This document shows, one piece after another, positions 61,001 through 64,000 of a stretch of 64,000 nt of DNA (the stretch's first letter is position 1; each line of letters begins with the position of its first letter). Below the pieces are notes generated by a model that searched no databases, was not told the DNA's origin, and worked only from the letters and a program-made list of their open reading frames with translations. The stretch is taken from the NCBI GenBank assembly GCA_017591395.1, contig WEDG01005047.1, positions 1 through 64,000 on the forward strand, read 5' to 3'. This DNA comes from Schistocephalus solidus. Lineage: Eukaryota > Platyhelminthes > Cestoda > Diphyllobothriidea > Diphyllobothriidae. The position numbers and the translations under genes are program-made.

Positions 61001-61640
61001 CAATTTCCAGCATCACCATCATCCTCTTCCTCATCATCATCATCCTGACCATCATCATCACCAGCATATCAACATCCTGATCCCTACAACCACCAACACC
61101 ACCACCGCCAACATGACCATCACTACCAACATGAACACCAAATAACACCACCACGATTTAGTCATCACCTGATCGATGAATCAAGACCGTTCTGGATTTT
61201 TATTGGCTTTAAATTTGTTGCTTTCACAAAGTTTTCGGGTTGCATAGTCTTTTCTTCCCAGATTGCCGATGGATTACGTTAAGTAAGTTACGTTTCTTAT
61301 TTGAAACTGAGTAATATTAGCCTGGTAGCGAGACACTGTTTAATCTTCACTGGTATAAGAGTGTCCATTTGCATATTTTTGGATAACAACCTTTTTGTTG
61401 AGAAAATATATCAAAGTCAGTACCCAATTGGTAACCTCCACGTGAACGTTGTTCTATTCCAAGACGGGACCAGGCTTATGCCGTTTTTATAATTTTAACT
61501 TTTTCCTGCCTCCAAATGCCCTCTTCTTTCCACCTATAATTGTGGTCTGCCTCACATTTTAGATTGCTTCGTTGATCTCCTGCATCATCATCCTCATCAT
61601 TCTCTACGTTATCGGGCCCTATCTTCAGAGTCTTCCGAAG
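11621..61640 (+). CDS. SLC26/SulP family anion transporter, nine exons, 3' end outside window
   Basis: Probable membrane anion exchanger or channel of the SLC26 (SulP) family. Exons: 11621-11894, 11925-12035, 13338-13501, 13741-13904, 32965-33120, 56335-56417, 56458-56605, 58476-58589, 61563-61640. All introns read GT..AG and phases agree across every junction, giving about 431 residues. The N-terminal part is cytosolic, followed by the SulP membrane core. Visible hallmarks are IPQG-MAYG, the sulfate-transporter signature PVNGLY...[10 protein letters not shown], an NIT glycosylation sequon in the exon 3 extracellular loop, [27 protein letters not shown], and VGEIPRGLPVP. Family members are usually 650-800 residues, so the last helices and the STAS domain must lie beyond 64000. 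The start at 11621 has a good context (A at -3, G at +4); an in-frame ATG at 11573 is an alternative. A one-base deficit in exon 4 breaks the frame. Substrate cannot be inferred. The call is firm; the subfamily is not. Confidence 0.93.
11895..11924 (+). other. 30-nt micro-intron between SLC26 exons 1 and 2
   Basis: Begins GTAAAT and ends TTTTAG. Its length is a multiple of three and it contains no stop, so the reading frame runs straight through it and would insert ten residues ([10 protein letters not shown]) inside IPQG-MAYG. That motif is uninterrupted in SLC26 proteins. Removal restores it exactly, which argues that the segment is an intron and not an insertion. Confidence 0.88.
11925..12035 (+). 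CDS. SLC26-like exon 2 (SulP signature)
   Basis: Codes [20 protein letters not shown] and on to [10 protein letters not shown]. It fits the sulfate-transporter signature pattern (P-x-x-G-L-Y-[ST](2)...G-[TS]-S-[RK]) residue by residue. It ends in phase 1; the split Gly codon is completed by exon 3. Confidence 0.93.
12036..13337 (+). other. SLC26 intron 2
   Basis: 1.3-kb intron, GTAATT to TTAAG. No further feature recognised. The short minus ORFs inside are not supported. Confidence 0.8.
13338..13501 (+). CDS. SLC26-like exon 3 (extracellular loop and next helix)
   Basis: Opens with the second and third bases of the Gly codon, then [13 protein letters not shown], matching the family's VGTFAVVSLMVGS region. 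A polar loop with an NIT sequon follows, a likely N-glycosylation site where SLC26 proteins are usually glycosylated. It then codes the helix [13 protein letters not shown]. Donor GTTTGT at 13502, phase 0. It was too short to stand out as an ORF and was found by family expectation. Confidence 0.9.
13741..13904 (+). CDS. SLC26-like exon 4, with apparent one-base deletion
   Basis: Frame 1 reads [22 protein letters not shown]. From 13806 the homologous sequence continues one frame over as [20 protein letters not shown] and on to PGNLVM, ending cleanly at ATG/GTAAGT in phase 0. One extra T at about 13807 (GGA TTT ACA in place of GGA TT ACA) would give the expected G-F-T. The exon is 164 nt where 165 is needed to keep phase. 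It may be a sequencing/assembly error or a genuine lesion. Confidence 0.88.
14370..14870 (+). repeat. Degraded tail of the zinc-finger LINE
   Basis: Fragments match the LINE 3' tail: ACCAGACAACTGACAGGCTC, CTGGAATGTTGCCAAGTAACG, GGACTGAGAGTCACACT and GCGCGTGATTGTCAAACT. Strong divergence marks it as an old copy. Confidence 0.5.
15660..16045 (-). repeat. Zinc-finger LINE 3' tail, inverted copy
   Basis: On the minus strand it carries the AGCCAC/GCGCCCTCTCCC block, a GGGAAGGAGGAGAGAGTGCG block, GCGCAAGTCTACTATCACTT, CTTCTGTGGAGCGTACG, and the terminal near-palindrome (15673-15689). It ends beside an A-rich AAAATTAAAAG run. Confidence 0.7.
16046..17480. other. Intron 4 stretch without recognised gene
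   Basis: Short ORFs (16727-16951, 16936-17223) show no domain. A CTGATGA at about 17081 is followed by a possible small stem but lacks the rest of a hammerhead core. Confidence 0.4.
17480..18605 (+). mobile_element. Zinc-finger LINE 3' fragment with fingers 2 to 5 and tail
   Basis: Four C2H2-like fingers at 17598-17666, 17724-17786, 17914-17976 and 18040-18102, all of the form [19 protein letters not shown]. Finger starts within each pair are exactly 126 nt apart. The linker [14 protein letters not shown] follows fingers 2 and 4. Stops and His-to-Tyr changes show decay. The tail repeat begins at about 18220. The upstream RT is absent. Confidence 0.75.
18606..20080 (+). mobile_element. Zinc-finger LINE 3' fragment: end of ORF, fingers 1 to 3, tail
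   Basis: Starts in the post-RT region ([19 protein letters not shown]), then [14 protein letters not shown], finger 1 ([20 protein letters not shown] type) near 18860-18930, finger 2 at 19116 and finger 3 at 19242, again 126 nt apart. Two tail sub-repeats begin at 19428 and 19790. Same orientation as its neighbours, in a head-to-tail cluster. Confidence 0.75.
20081..21760 (+). mobile_element. Zinc-finger LINE tails with finger 4-5 fragment
   Basis: Tail sub-repeats at 20084 and 20474, a finger 4-5 piece at 20671-20860, then further tail repeats at 20983 and 21346. The end carries the near-palindrome CGACGGTTGAACTGTCG (21725-21741). The finger 4 to finger 5 spacing is 127 nt because of a one-base insertion. 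Confidence 0.7.
22310..23110 (+). pseudogene. LINE AP endonuclease domain (copy 1)
   Basis: Reads [47 protein letters not shown], a stop at 22546, then on 22556-23107: [47 protein letters not shown] and [17 protein letters not shown] and DHRLV are the metal-binding and catalytic His motifs of APE endonucleases and are intact, though the frame is interrupted. Confidence 0.85.
23380..24484 (+). pseudogene. LINE reverse transcriptase domain (copy 1)
   Basis: Clear from 24050: TFVGLT then [18 protein letters not shown] (motif A, with a stop inside VGLT-AF), [21 protein letters not shown] (motif B), and [12 protein letters not shown] in place of LLFADDCALNTV (motif C). The catalytic FADD is changed to FSDE. 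A stop ends the segment after DLFVAG. Catalytically dead. Confidence 0.85.
24540..26080 (+). pseudogene. LINE post-RT region and five zinc fingers (copy 1)
   Basis: 24568-24921 codes the post-RT domain: QISKASQAF-like, [42 protein letters not shown]. Then an [16 protein letters not shown] finger 1, and two finger pairs with partner starts 126 nt apart. Finger 2 has lost its first Cys (Trp, TGG at 25581). Fingers 3 to 5 are [19 protein letters not shown] and [14 protein letters not shown]. The usual linkers are recognisable. Confidence 0.8.
27876..29042 (-). pseudogene. LINE RT and connector (copy 2)
   Basis: 28599-29042: [65 protein letters not shown], i.e. the connector and RT fingers. 27876-28352: [20 protein letters not shown] (FADD changed to FADS), [67 protein letters not shown]. 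The second catalytic Asp is lost and the frame is broken between the two parts. Confidence 0.85.
29306..30166 (-). pseudogene. LINE AP endonuclease domain (copy 2)
   Basis: [60 protein letters not shown], then after a frame change [19 protein letters not shown] and [19 protein letters not shown] has become GEFN and DHRLV is DHRFV. The Asp-to-Glu change hits the metal-binding motif. Confidence 0.85.
30491..30670 (+). other. Homopurine tract with G-quadruplex motif
   Basis: Almost pure purine on the plus strand. 30493-30516 holds four runs of three or more G with short loops (loops of 2-4 nt), the canonical quadruplex pattern. It sits in the leader of LINE copy 2 (C-rich in the LINE RNA, G-rich in the SLC26 sense strand). 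Confidence 0.6.
30950..31135 (-). repeat. tRNA-derived SINE, family S1, with tRNA-like head
   Basis: On the minus strand: GTCCGTGGCGCAGTGGGCTA (A box TGGCGCAGTGG at 31107-31117), then GAGTTAGGGTTCGGAACACG (B box GGGTTCGGAAC at 31063-31073). A box and B box are about 34 nt apart, as in tRNA genes. The body (CTGGCTGACGACGGTTAATG, GCCAGAAATGGCCATTCCAG) is shared with copies at 2.8, 34.4 and 48.1 kb. Confidence 0.75.
31136..32964 (+). other. 3' part of SLC26 intron 4, no gene recognised
   Basis: No supported coding region. The acceptor TTGATTTTAG directly precedes exon 5. Confidence 0.5.
32965..33120 (+). CDS. SLC26-like exon 5
   Basis: 52 codons, phase 0 at both ends. Codes [20 protein letters not shown], a hydrophobic helix ending [10 protein letters not shown], then the conserved basic loop and FPIPAEILI. 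It joins exactly to [13 protein letters not shown] of the next exon. It is isolated between a 19-kb and a 23-kb intron. Confidence 0.92.
33390..33490 (-). repeat. tRNA-derived SINE head, second type
   Basis: Minus strand: GGGACCTCGTAGCTCATGTG (A box TAGCTCATGTGC at 33461-33472) and ATTGGTTCGAATTCCACTAA (B box GGTTCGAATTCC at 33407-33418). The A-B spacing of about 42 nt is longer than in the S1 head, and the B box has one extra T. Followed by GCCGATCTTTTCACAACTGG; a related TTGTGAAAA-CTCGGCG block occurs near 33950. Confidence 0.65.
34390..34640 (-). repeat. SINE S1 copy
   Basis: Shares CAGTCGCACAACGACTAGT, GTTACCGACAAAGACAAGGG, GGAATGACCATTTC and CGTCAGCCAGCAATACC with the other S1 copies. 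Also carries CGCCGATCGCGTTACAGGAA, found in the 48-kb copy as CACCGATCGCGTTACGGGA. The tRNA head is not clear. Confidence 0.55.
34641..39200. other. Intron 5 stretch without recognised gene
   Basis: Only short chance-like ORFs (for example 36252-36599 and 37280-37561) without domains I can name. No RNA gene is supported. Confidence 0.4.
39730..40500 (+). pseudogene. LINE AP endonuclease remnant (copy 3)
   Basis: Shows [27 protein letters not shown] sequence, then [18 protein letters not shown] at the place of [35 protein letters not shown], and [12 protein letters not shown] at the end. The GDFN motif is changed to CDFS and the frame is broken several times. Confidence 0.75.
41216..42430 (+). 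pseudogene. LINE RT and post-RT remnant (copy 3)
   Basis: 41216-41476: [40 protein letters not shown] (RT fingers and motif 1-2 region). Then [19 protein letters not shown] (motif B), a [14 protein letters not shown] segment at about 41688-41730 where FADD is expected, and 41750-42430: [58 protein letters not shown] became FVND, another inactivated catalytic motif. Confidence 0.75.
42718..42795 (+). repeat. CCA/TCA-rich imperfect trinucleotide repeat
   Basis: Runs of CACCAC and TCATCC between the post-RT region and a finger of LINE copy 3. In frame it would be a Pro/Ser/Thr-rich linker, consistent with the low-complexity linker before finger 2 in other copies. Confidence 0.7.
42808..42880 (+). 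pseudogene. Zinc finger remnant of LINE copy 3
   Basis: Reads [32 protein letters not shown]. The first Cys and last His are lost. It corresponds to finger 2 with its linker. Confidence 0.7.
43601..48029. other. Intron 5 stretch without recognised gene
   Basis: A 104-codon basic ORF at 45144-45458 is the only one of note, but I recognise no domain in it. Around 46680-46760 and 47400-47870 there are degenerate GGTTAG/CCCTAA-like words. Nothing else is supported. Confidence 0.4.
48030..48310 (+). repeat. SINE S1 copy, opposite orientation
   Basis: The reverse complement matches the other S1 copies: CACCGATCGCGTTACGGGA, GGCTGGCTCATGATGGCTGA, CTCCCTTGTCTTTATTCTACC and ACTAGCGATTGTGTGGCTGC. Together the four S1 copies occur in both orientations. 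Confidence 0.55.
48311..53680. other. Intron 5 stretch without recognised gene
   Basis: AT-rich, with only short ORFs lacking recognisable domains. 48655-48695 again has CCCTAA-like words. Confidence 0.4.
53690..54405. repeat. Two nested zinc-finger LINE tails in opposite orientation
   Basis: 53690-53855 is a plus-strand tail (CGGTCTTCTTGCCTTGGTTA, GAGGAGAGAGTGAGGTAGAT). 53865-54190 is a minus-strand tail (GTCTGCCAGTCAGCC, GAGCCTGACTCTCAGTCTGC, GGAGGCAGTGTCGGGTGCAG). 54285-54405 continues the plus-strand tail (GCACCACCTTGCTGTGGGGTA). The minus copy apparently inserted into the plus copy. Confidence 0.65.
54703..54742. repeat. (AT)20 microsatellite
   Basis: Uninterrupted AT dinucleotides just left of the hammerhead-bearing repeat. 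Confidence 0.97.
54829..54980 (+). mobile_element. Terminal repeat of a Penelope-like element carrying a hammerhead motif
   Basis: The stretch from GGAGTCCATTTACCAGAAAC to CTCGT is nearly repeated at 63938-64000 beside a Penelope-like ORF. Bracketed by AT microsatellites on both sides. No ORF of its own. I read it as a solo terminal repeat (pLTR) of a Penelope-like element. This is an inference from the shared sequence. Confidence 0.55.
54864..54934 (+). ncRNA. Hammerhead ribozyme motif
   Basis: Conserved core CTGAGGA (54867-54873, the CUGANGA box), stem II GCCGA (54874-54878) with TCGGC (54914-54918), then GAAA (54919-54922), stem III CAC/GTG (54923-54928) closed by A54922-T54929, and cleavage triplet GTC (54928-54930). 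CCA (54864-54866) pairs with TGG (54931-54933) as stem I. All core bases are present. The loopless palindromic stem III (CACGTG) suggests a dimeric active form, as in other short-stem-III hammerheads. Hammerheads are known in Penelope-like terminal repeats. Confidence 0.75.
54981..55021. repeat. (AT)20 microsatellite
   Basis: Uninterrupted AT dinucleotides just right of the hammerhead-bearing repeat. Confidence 0.97.
55022..56334 (+). other. 3' end of SLC26 intron 5, no gene recognised
   Basis: Overlapping ORFs at 55450-55887 (minus) and 55699-55983 (plus) lack recognisable domains. Confidence 0.4.
56335..56417 (+). CDS. SLC26-like exon 6
   Basis: Codes [20 protein letters not shown] and then IVGEIPRG. 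This is the SLC26 segment usually reading V-ATxxSxxAKLxxxYGVxIVGEIPxG. It ends two bases into the Gly codon, which a 40-nt intron splits. Confidence 0.92.
56418..56457 (+). other. 40-nt intron between SLC26 exons 6 and 7
   Basis: GTAAATTATC...TTTTTCTAG. It interrupts the Gly codon of EIPRG-LPVP. It contains a stop in the reading frame and shifts the frame, so it must be removed. With the 30-nt intron it shows that this gene mixes minimal and multi-kilobase introns. Confidence 0.9.
56458..56605 (+). CDS. SLC26-like exon 7
   Basis: Codes [20 protein letters not shown], then a helix ([18 protein letters not shown]) and [11 protein letters not shown]. It matches the conserved SLC26 stretch ending in a Gln before ELxALGLSN. 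Donor GTAAGA at 56606, phase 0. Confidence 0.92.
56606..58475 (+). other. SLC26 intron 7 with an unassigned ORF pair
   Basis: 1.87-kb intron. Contains a 171-codon plus ORF (57528-58043) and, on the other strand, 57708-57926 (72 codons). Neither shows a known motif, so coding potential is doubtful. Confidence 0.5.
58205..58275 (+). repeat. tRNA-like SINE head
   Basis: CCGTAGCTTAGCTGGTAGAG is a good A box region. The GAAGTCGGTGATTCGGAGC block stands where GGTTCGAATCC is expected and is degenerate. It is tRNA-derived and not a functional tRNA: the acceptor ends do not pair. Confidence 0.6.
58476..58589 (+). CDS. SLC26-like exon 8
   Basis: 38 codons. Codes [20 protein letters not shown], then [18 protein letters not shown]. 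ELxALGLSNxxGxxFxC is a family hallmark. The usual SRSxVQExxGGxTQ segment is replaced here by [14 protein letters not shown], a lineage-specific difference that could affect the core fold. Phase 0 at both ends. Confidence 0.92.
58590..61562 (+). other. SLC26 intron 8
   Basis: About 3 kb. Apart from the CAT/CCA-rich stretch near 61005-61145, no feature is recognised. Confidence 0.7.
61005..61145. repeat. CAT/CCA-rich low-complexity stretch
   Basis: Imperfect CATCAT and CACCAC trinucleotides. The short minus ORF across it (HVGGGG- and MMM-rich) is a compositional artefact. Confidence 0.75.
61563..61640 (+). CDS. SLC26-like exon 9, last exon found in window
   Basis: 26 codons: [20 protein letters not shown], then LQSLPK, ending at GTAATT. 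This is the helix before the L-x-x-LPKxxLAxI motif. The next exon, expected to open with a residue run such as xVLAxIIxVNLKGM, was searched for by eye to 64000 and not seen. Confidence 0.9.
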
Positions 61641-62239
61641 GTAATTGCTTCTGTTACACTTTGCCAGTGCGCATCACAAATTCCTGCTAAATTCCTGAAA
61701 TGGAACACACGTTTATGTTCGTACGCTTGGCCGAATGTCCAGCTACTAATGAACATTGCTGTATGGACAGTTTCGCATTCCCCTAATGATTACGTTACCA
61801 GTCGCTGTGCGACCGCCTGCGAGGGCGCGTATGTCCCGTAGGATGTTTGACAAACGAGATTTCAACAAAGTTCTTATTGGCAGATTTCTGACATTACAGA
61901 CAAATACAAAGTAAGGTTTCACCTGCCTATAATACTAGCCGCTCTGCGGCTGCTGTCGGGATTCGAGAATGAGTCCCATGGTAAATTTGGACAAGTGAGT
62001 CACGTAACGCATCGGTGGGTATCATTCAACCAAAATTAATGTTCTTTATGATAACCGGCAGAAACACGGGCCCAGTCGCTCAAAAGTAGGACGTTAAACC
62101 GCTACACTTTCAAATGCTGGAGGCTGGGCTTAAGGCGGTATATAAAAAAGAAATGGGCATTCTAGTCTACCTTGTATCTGTCGGTGTTCCCATTTCAGCT
62201 GAATGGTTAGGACTTTGGATTGACTACTGCTCAGTGATG

Positions 62240-62510
62240 ACCAAAAAGATCTCCACTTCGAACCTCAGGTGCGCTGAAACTTGGGGTTGGGTAAGGCTAG
62301 CTGAAAACGCCTACTATGCCAGAAATTGCCATCGTAGGCTTCCCTCTCTCCTCTGTAATGACACGAGATCCAATTGGGCGTGGGAGGAGAGGGTTAGATA
62401 GGTGGTAGGCAAGTCCACTTCCACTATAAACTCATTCACGGGCAAGCCACCGTCTCTTCGCCCACTCTGCTATGGGGCAGACGATAGAAATCTTCCGAAA
62501 CGATCATCTT
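62240..62510 (+). repeat. Degraded zinc-finger LINE tail
   Basis: GTGGGAGGAGAGGGTTAGAT, CCACTTCCACTATAAACTCA and CACTCTGCTATGGGGCAGAC correspond to the GGAGAGAGTGCGGTAGATT, CTATCACTTTAAACTAAA and TTCTGTGGAGCATACG blocks of the LINE tail. Old copy. Confidence 0.5.
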
Positions 62511-62596
62511 ACTCTCAGGTCTCCCAGCAATAAAACCGTTCACTTGGGTTTCATTTTCTGGCACAGTTCATGTTAGCTTCGTTGGGAAAGTTGCTC

Positions 62597-62727
62597 TATA
62601 TAAGTCATTAAGTCGATGTTTTGGCACTTTACAACGAAGCTGACTGTGAAGGACCAATTAGCGGGCCCTCAGCATTTTCATGTGTTTTATGCCAAAGTGC
62701 CAAAACATCGACTCAATGACTTATATA
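62597..62727. repeat. 34-bp inverted repeat with 63-bp spacer
   Basis: Left arm 62597-62630 and right arm 62694-62727 match in 33 of 34 positions as reverse complements (core GTGCCAAAACATCGACT). The right arm runs directly into the AT microsatellite at 62722-62748. Lies just beyond the 3' end of the Penelope-like element. Confidence 0.9.
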
Positions 62728-62748
62728 TATATATATATATATATATAT
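62722..62748. repeat. AT microsatellite
   Basis: 27 bases of TA dinucleotides at the probable 3' boundary of the Penelope-like element. Confidence 0.95.
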
Positions 62749-62749
62749 G

Positions 62750-63938
62750 AATAGTTGAGGTAGTATGCATTCCGAGATGATAAATGAAGAAAGAAGGCTC
62801 GTCGGAAAATCGAGGTTTACTCGTAAATTTTCAAGCTGGTTACACCAACCCGTCGTCAGATGAAATGAGAAGTAAGAGTTGGGATTGTCACGCTGGAGGG
62901 TTTAGGGGCAGAGAGTTACATCGACAGACTGACGCCATGGGGGGTTTGGGGGGCCGTGAATCCTGTTACGATAGCTGTCGCATGTAAGGGGAGGGGTGCT
63001 AGAGTTATGATAGCAAGTCAGGTGGCGGGAGATGCAGAGCCAGTGAGGTTACACTTGGCTGGGCACAGATAAGCAGATGTTGATTTTAAGATGGGCGCAA
63101 AACAGTGGACCGTGCACGCAGACCTTCGTAATGCGCATCCAGATCGACGTGGCGGAGTTTGTGCCGGAGTGCCAAGCTTCGAGGAATTCGCGTGCCTGTT
63201 TGGCGCTAGCCATGGCGACCACTTCAGTTCCCTCCCAATTGAAGCGGTGGTCGCAATCAACGGCGTGCGCAAACACGAGAGACAAGGGATCGCGTCGGCG
63301 GATGGCCAGTTTGTGTTCGTTTATGCGGGTCCCGAGTCGTCGGCCTGTATGGCCTAGATAAGCGCAAGAGCAATTCGCACATGGAATGCGGTAAATAACA
63401 TTGGTTTGTTGCTCATTGGGTACGGGATCTTTAACACGTGATAGTGCTGCCCGCAGGGAGTACGCTGGCTTGTGAGCGATGCAGATACCATATCGGTCTA
63501 ATTGTCAGGCGATCGTTTCCGAAATGCCCTGCATGTATGGCAAACGAGTTTCCTCGGTACTACTTCTCTATTAGAGCTCTGATATTGTGGTTGCCTGTGA
63601 CTTCGGAGACAGTTTTTCACGAAGCTCATCGGTTATTCGTTAGATCGGAATAGTTTGTATAATTAGGCAAACTCTTTTTTAAGTAGATACTCGCTGTTAC
63701 AGTACCGGAAGGCGCGGTGCAAAAGAGCTCGAACGCAGCTTCGTTTATGGGCAGCAGGATGATTGCTCCCATAGTTCAGGATTATTTCGGCATTTGAGTC
63801 TTTTCTGTAGACGCTGGTTGCGAGCTGGCCATCACTCAATCTTTGCACCGTGACCTCGAGAAACGGGAAGATGTCGCCTGCTGCTCCTTCGCGGGTGAAT
63901 TGTATAGCAGGGAAGACACCATTAAGACTTTCATGGAG
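62750..63938 (-). mobile_element. 5'-truncated Penelope-like element
   Basis: Minus strand. The C-terminal RT region, a degenerate connector, and a GIY-YIG endonuclease domain, in the order typical of Penelope-like retroelements. The RT catalytic core would lie upstream (right) but is cut off at about 63938, where the hammerhead-bearing repeat begins in the opposite orientation. The 3' end lies at the AT microsatellite. Confidence 0.85.
63049..63545 (-). pseudogene. Penelope-like GIY-YIG endonuclease domain
   Basis: After ISETIA, a TGA stop (63505-63507, in place of an Arg codon), then DRYGICIAHKPAYSLR, VKDPVPNEQQTNVIYRIPCA (VIY standing for GIY, 63391-63399), CAYLGHTGRRLGTRINEHK (YLG for YIG, 63352-63360), LAIRRRD, HAVDCDHRFNWEG, AKQAREFLEAWHS. 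The CxxC (CANC) and the Cys/His residues that mark the Penelope-type GIY-YIG are present. From VIY onward the domain is open. Confidence 0.88.
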
Positions 63939-63940
63939 TC
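63663..63940 (-). pseudogene. Penelope-like RT C-terminal fragment
   Basis: Reads HESLNGVFPAIQFTREG, IFPFLEVTVQRLSDGQLATS, VYRKDSNAEIILNYGSNHPA, AHKRSCVRALLHRAF. The FPFLEV and VYRK...L-Y-SNHP-AHKRS-VR-LL-RA blocks are hallmarks of Penelope-like RTs just after the catalytic motifs. The reading upstream of His is repeat sequence and not element. A stop follows KKEFA. Confidence 0.85.
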
Positions 63941-64000
63941 CATATACCAGAAACCGCATAGAGAACGCTGGGGGACCCACTGAGGAGCCGAACTCCTCGT
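63939..64000 (+). ncRNA. Second hammerhead-bearing repeat, truncated by window end
   Basis: Nearly identical to 54829-54888. CTGAGGA lies at 63980-63986 followed by GCCGA (63987-63991). The remaining core (GAAA, GTC) would fall outside the window. It is on the plus strand while the adjoining Penelope ORF is on the minus strand. Confidence 0.6.

Noticed and set aside
60966..61154. His/Gly- and Met-rich minus ORF
   Set aside because: It is a translation of CAT/CCA low-complexity DNA.
61641..64000. Tenth SLC26 exon
   Set aside because: No segment with the expected LAxIIxVNLKG-type coding and splice sites was found in the remaining sequence.
1..64000. CRISPR arrays, bacterial operons or prophage
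   Set aside because: The window has eukaryotic introns, LINEs, SINEs and microsatellites. No direct-repeat spacer array is present.

Overview
This is a eukaryotic, repeat-dense window. Codon use, short AT-rich introns and the transposon families fit a flatworm, most probably a diphyllobothriidean tapeworm (Diphyllobothrium, Spirometra or Schistocephalus type). That assignment is inferred from family resemblance and was not searched.

One host gene is recognisable: a plus-strand SLC26/SulP anion transporter whose exons run from about 11.6 kb to 61.6 kb and continue past the right edge. Nine exons (about 431 codons) join in phase into the transmembrane domain of the family. Two introns are tiny (30 and 40 nt) and two are huge (about 19 and 23 kb). 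Exon 4 has an apparent single-base loss.

Almost everything else is transposon debris. Left flank (1-10 kb): 5'-truncated CR1/Jockey-like LINEs in both orientations, plus endonuclease fragments. Their 3' tails share a hairpin with a U-rich internal loop. Intron 4 (14-33 kb): a cluster of copies of another APE-type LINE whose ORF ends in five C2H2-like zinc fingers. It includes two long copies lying tail to tail, a homopurine/G4 tract, and tRNA-derived SINE pieces. Intron 5 (33-56 kb): a third decayed zinc-finger LINE, more SINE pieces, nested LINE tails, AT microsatellites and a hammerhead ribozyme motif at about 54.9 kb. Right edge (62.6-64 kb): a minus-strand Penelope-like element with an RT tail and a GIY-YIG endonuclease domain. 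It is bordered by a 34-bp inverted repeat on one side and a second, truncated hammerhead motif on the other.

All transposon ORFs I can read carry stops, frameshifts or altered catalytic residues, so none here looks autonomous. Boundaries of repeats are estimates made by eye. I could not run alignments, folding or database searches.
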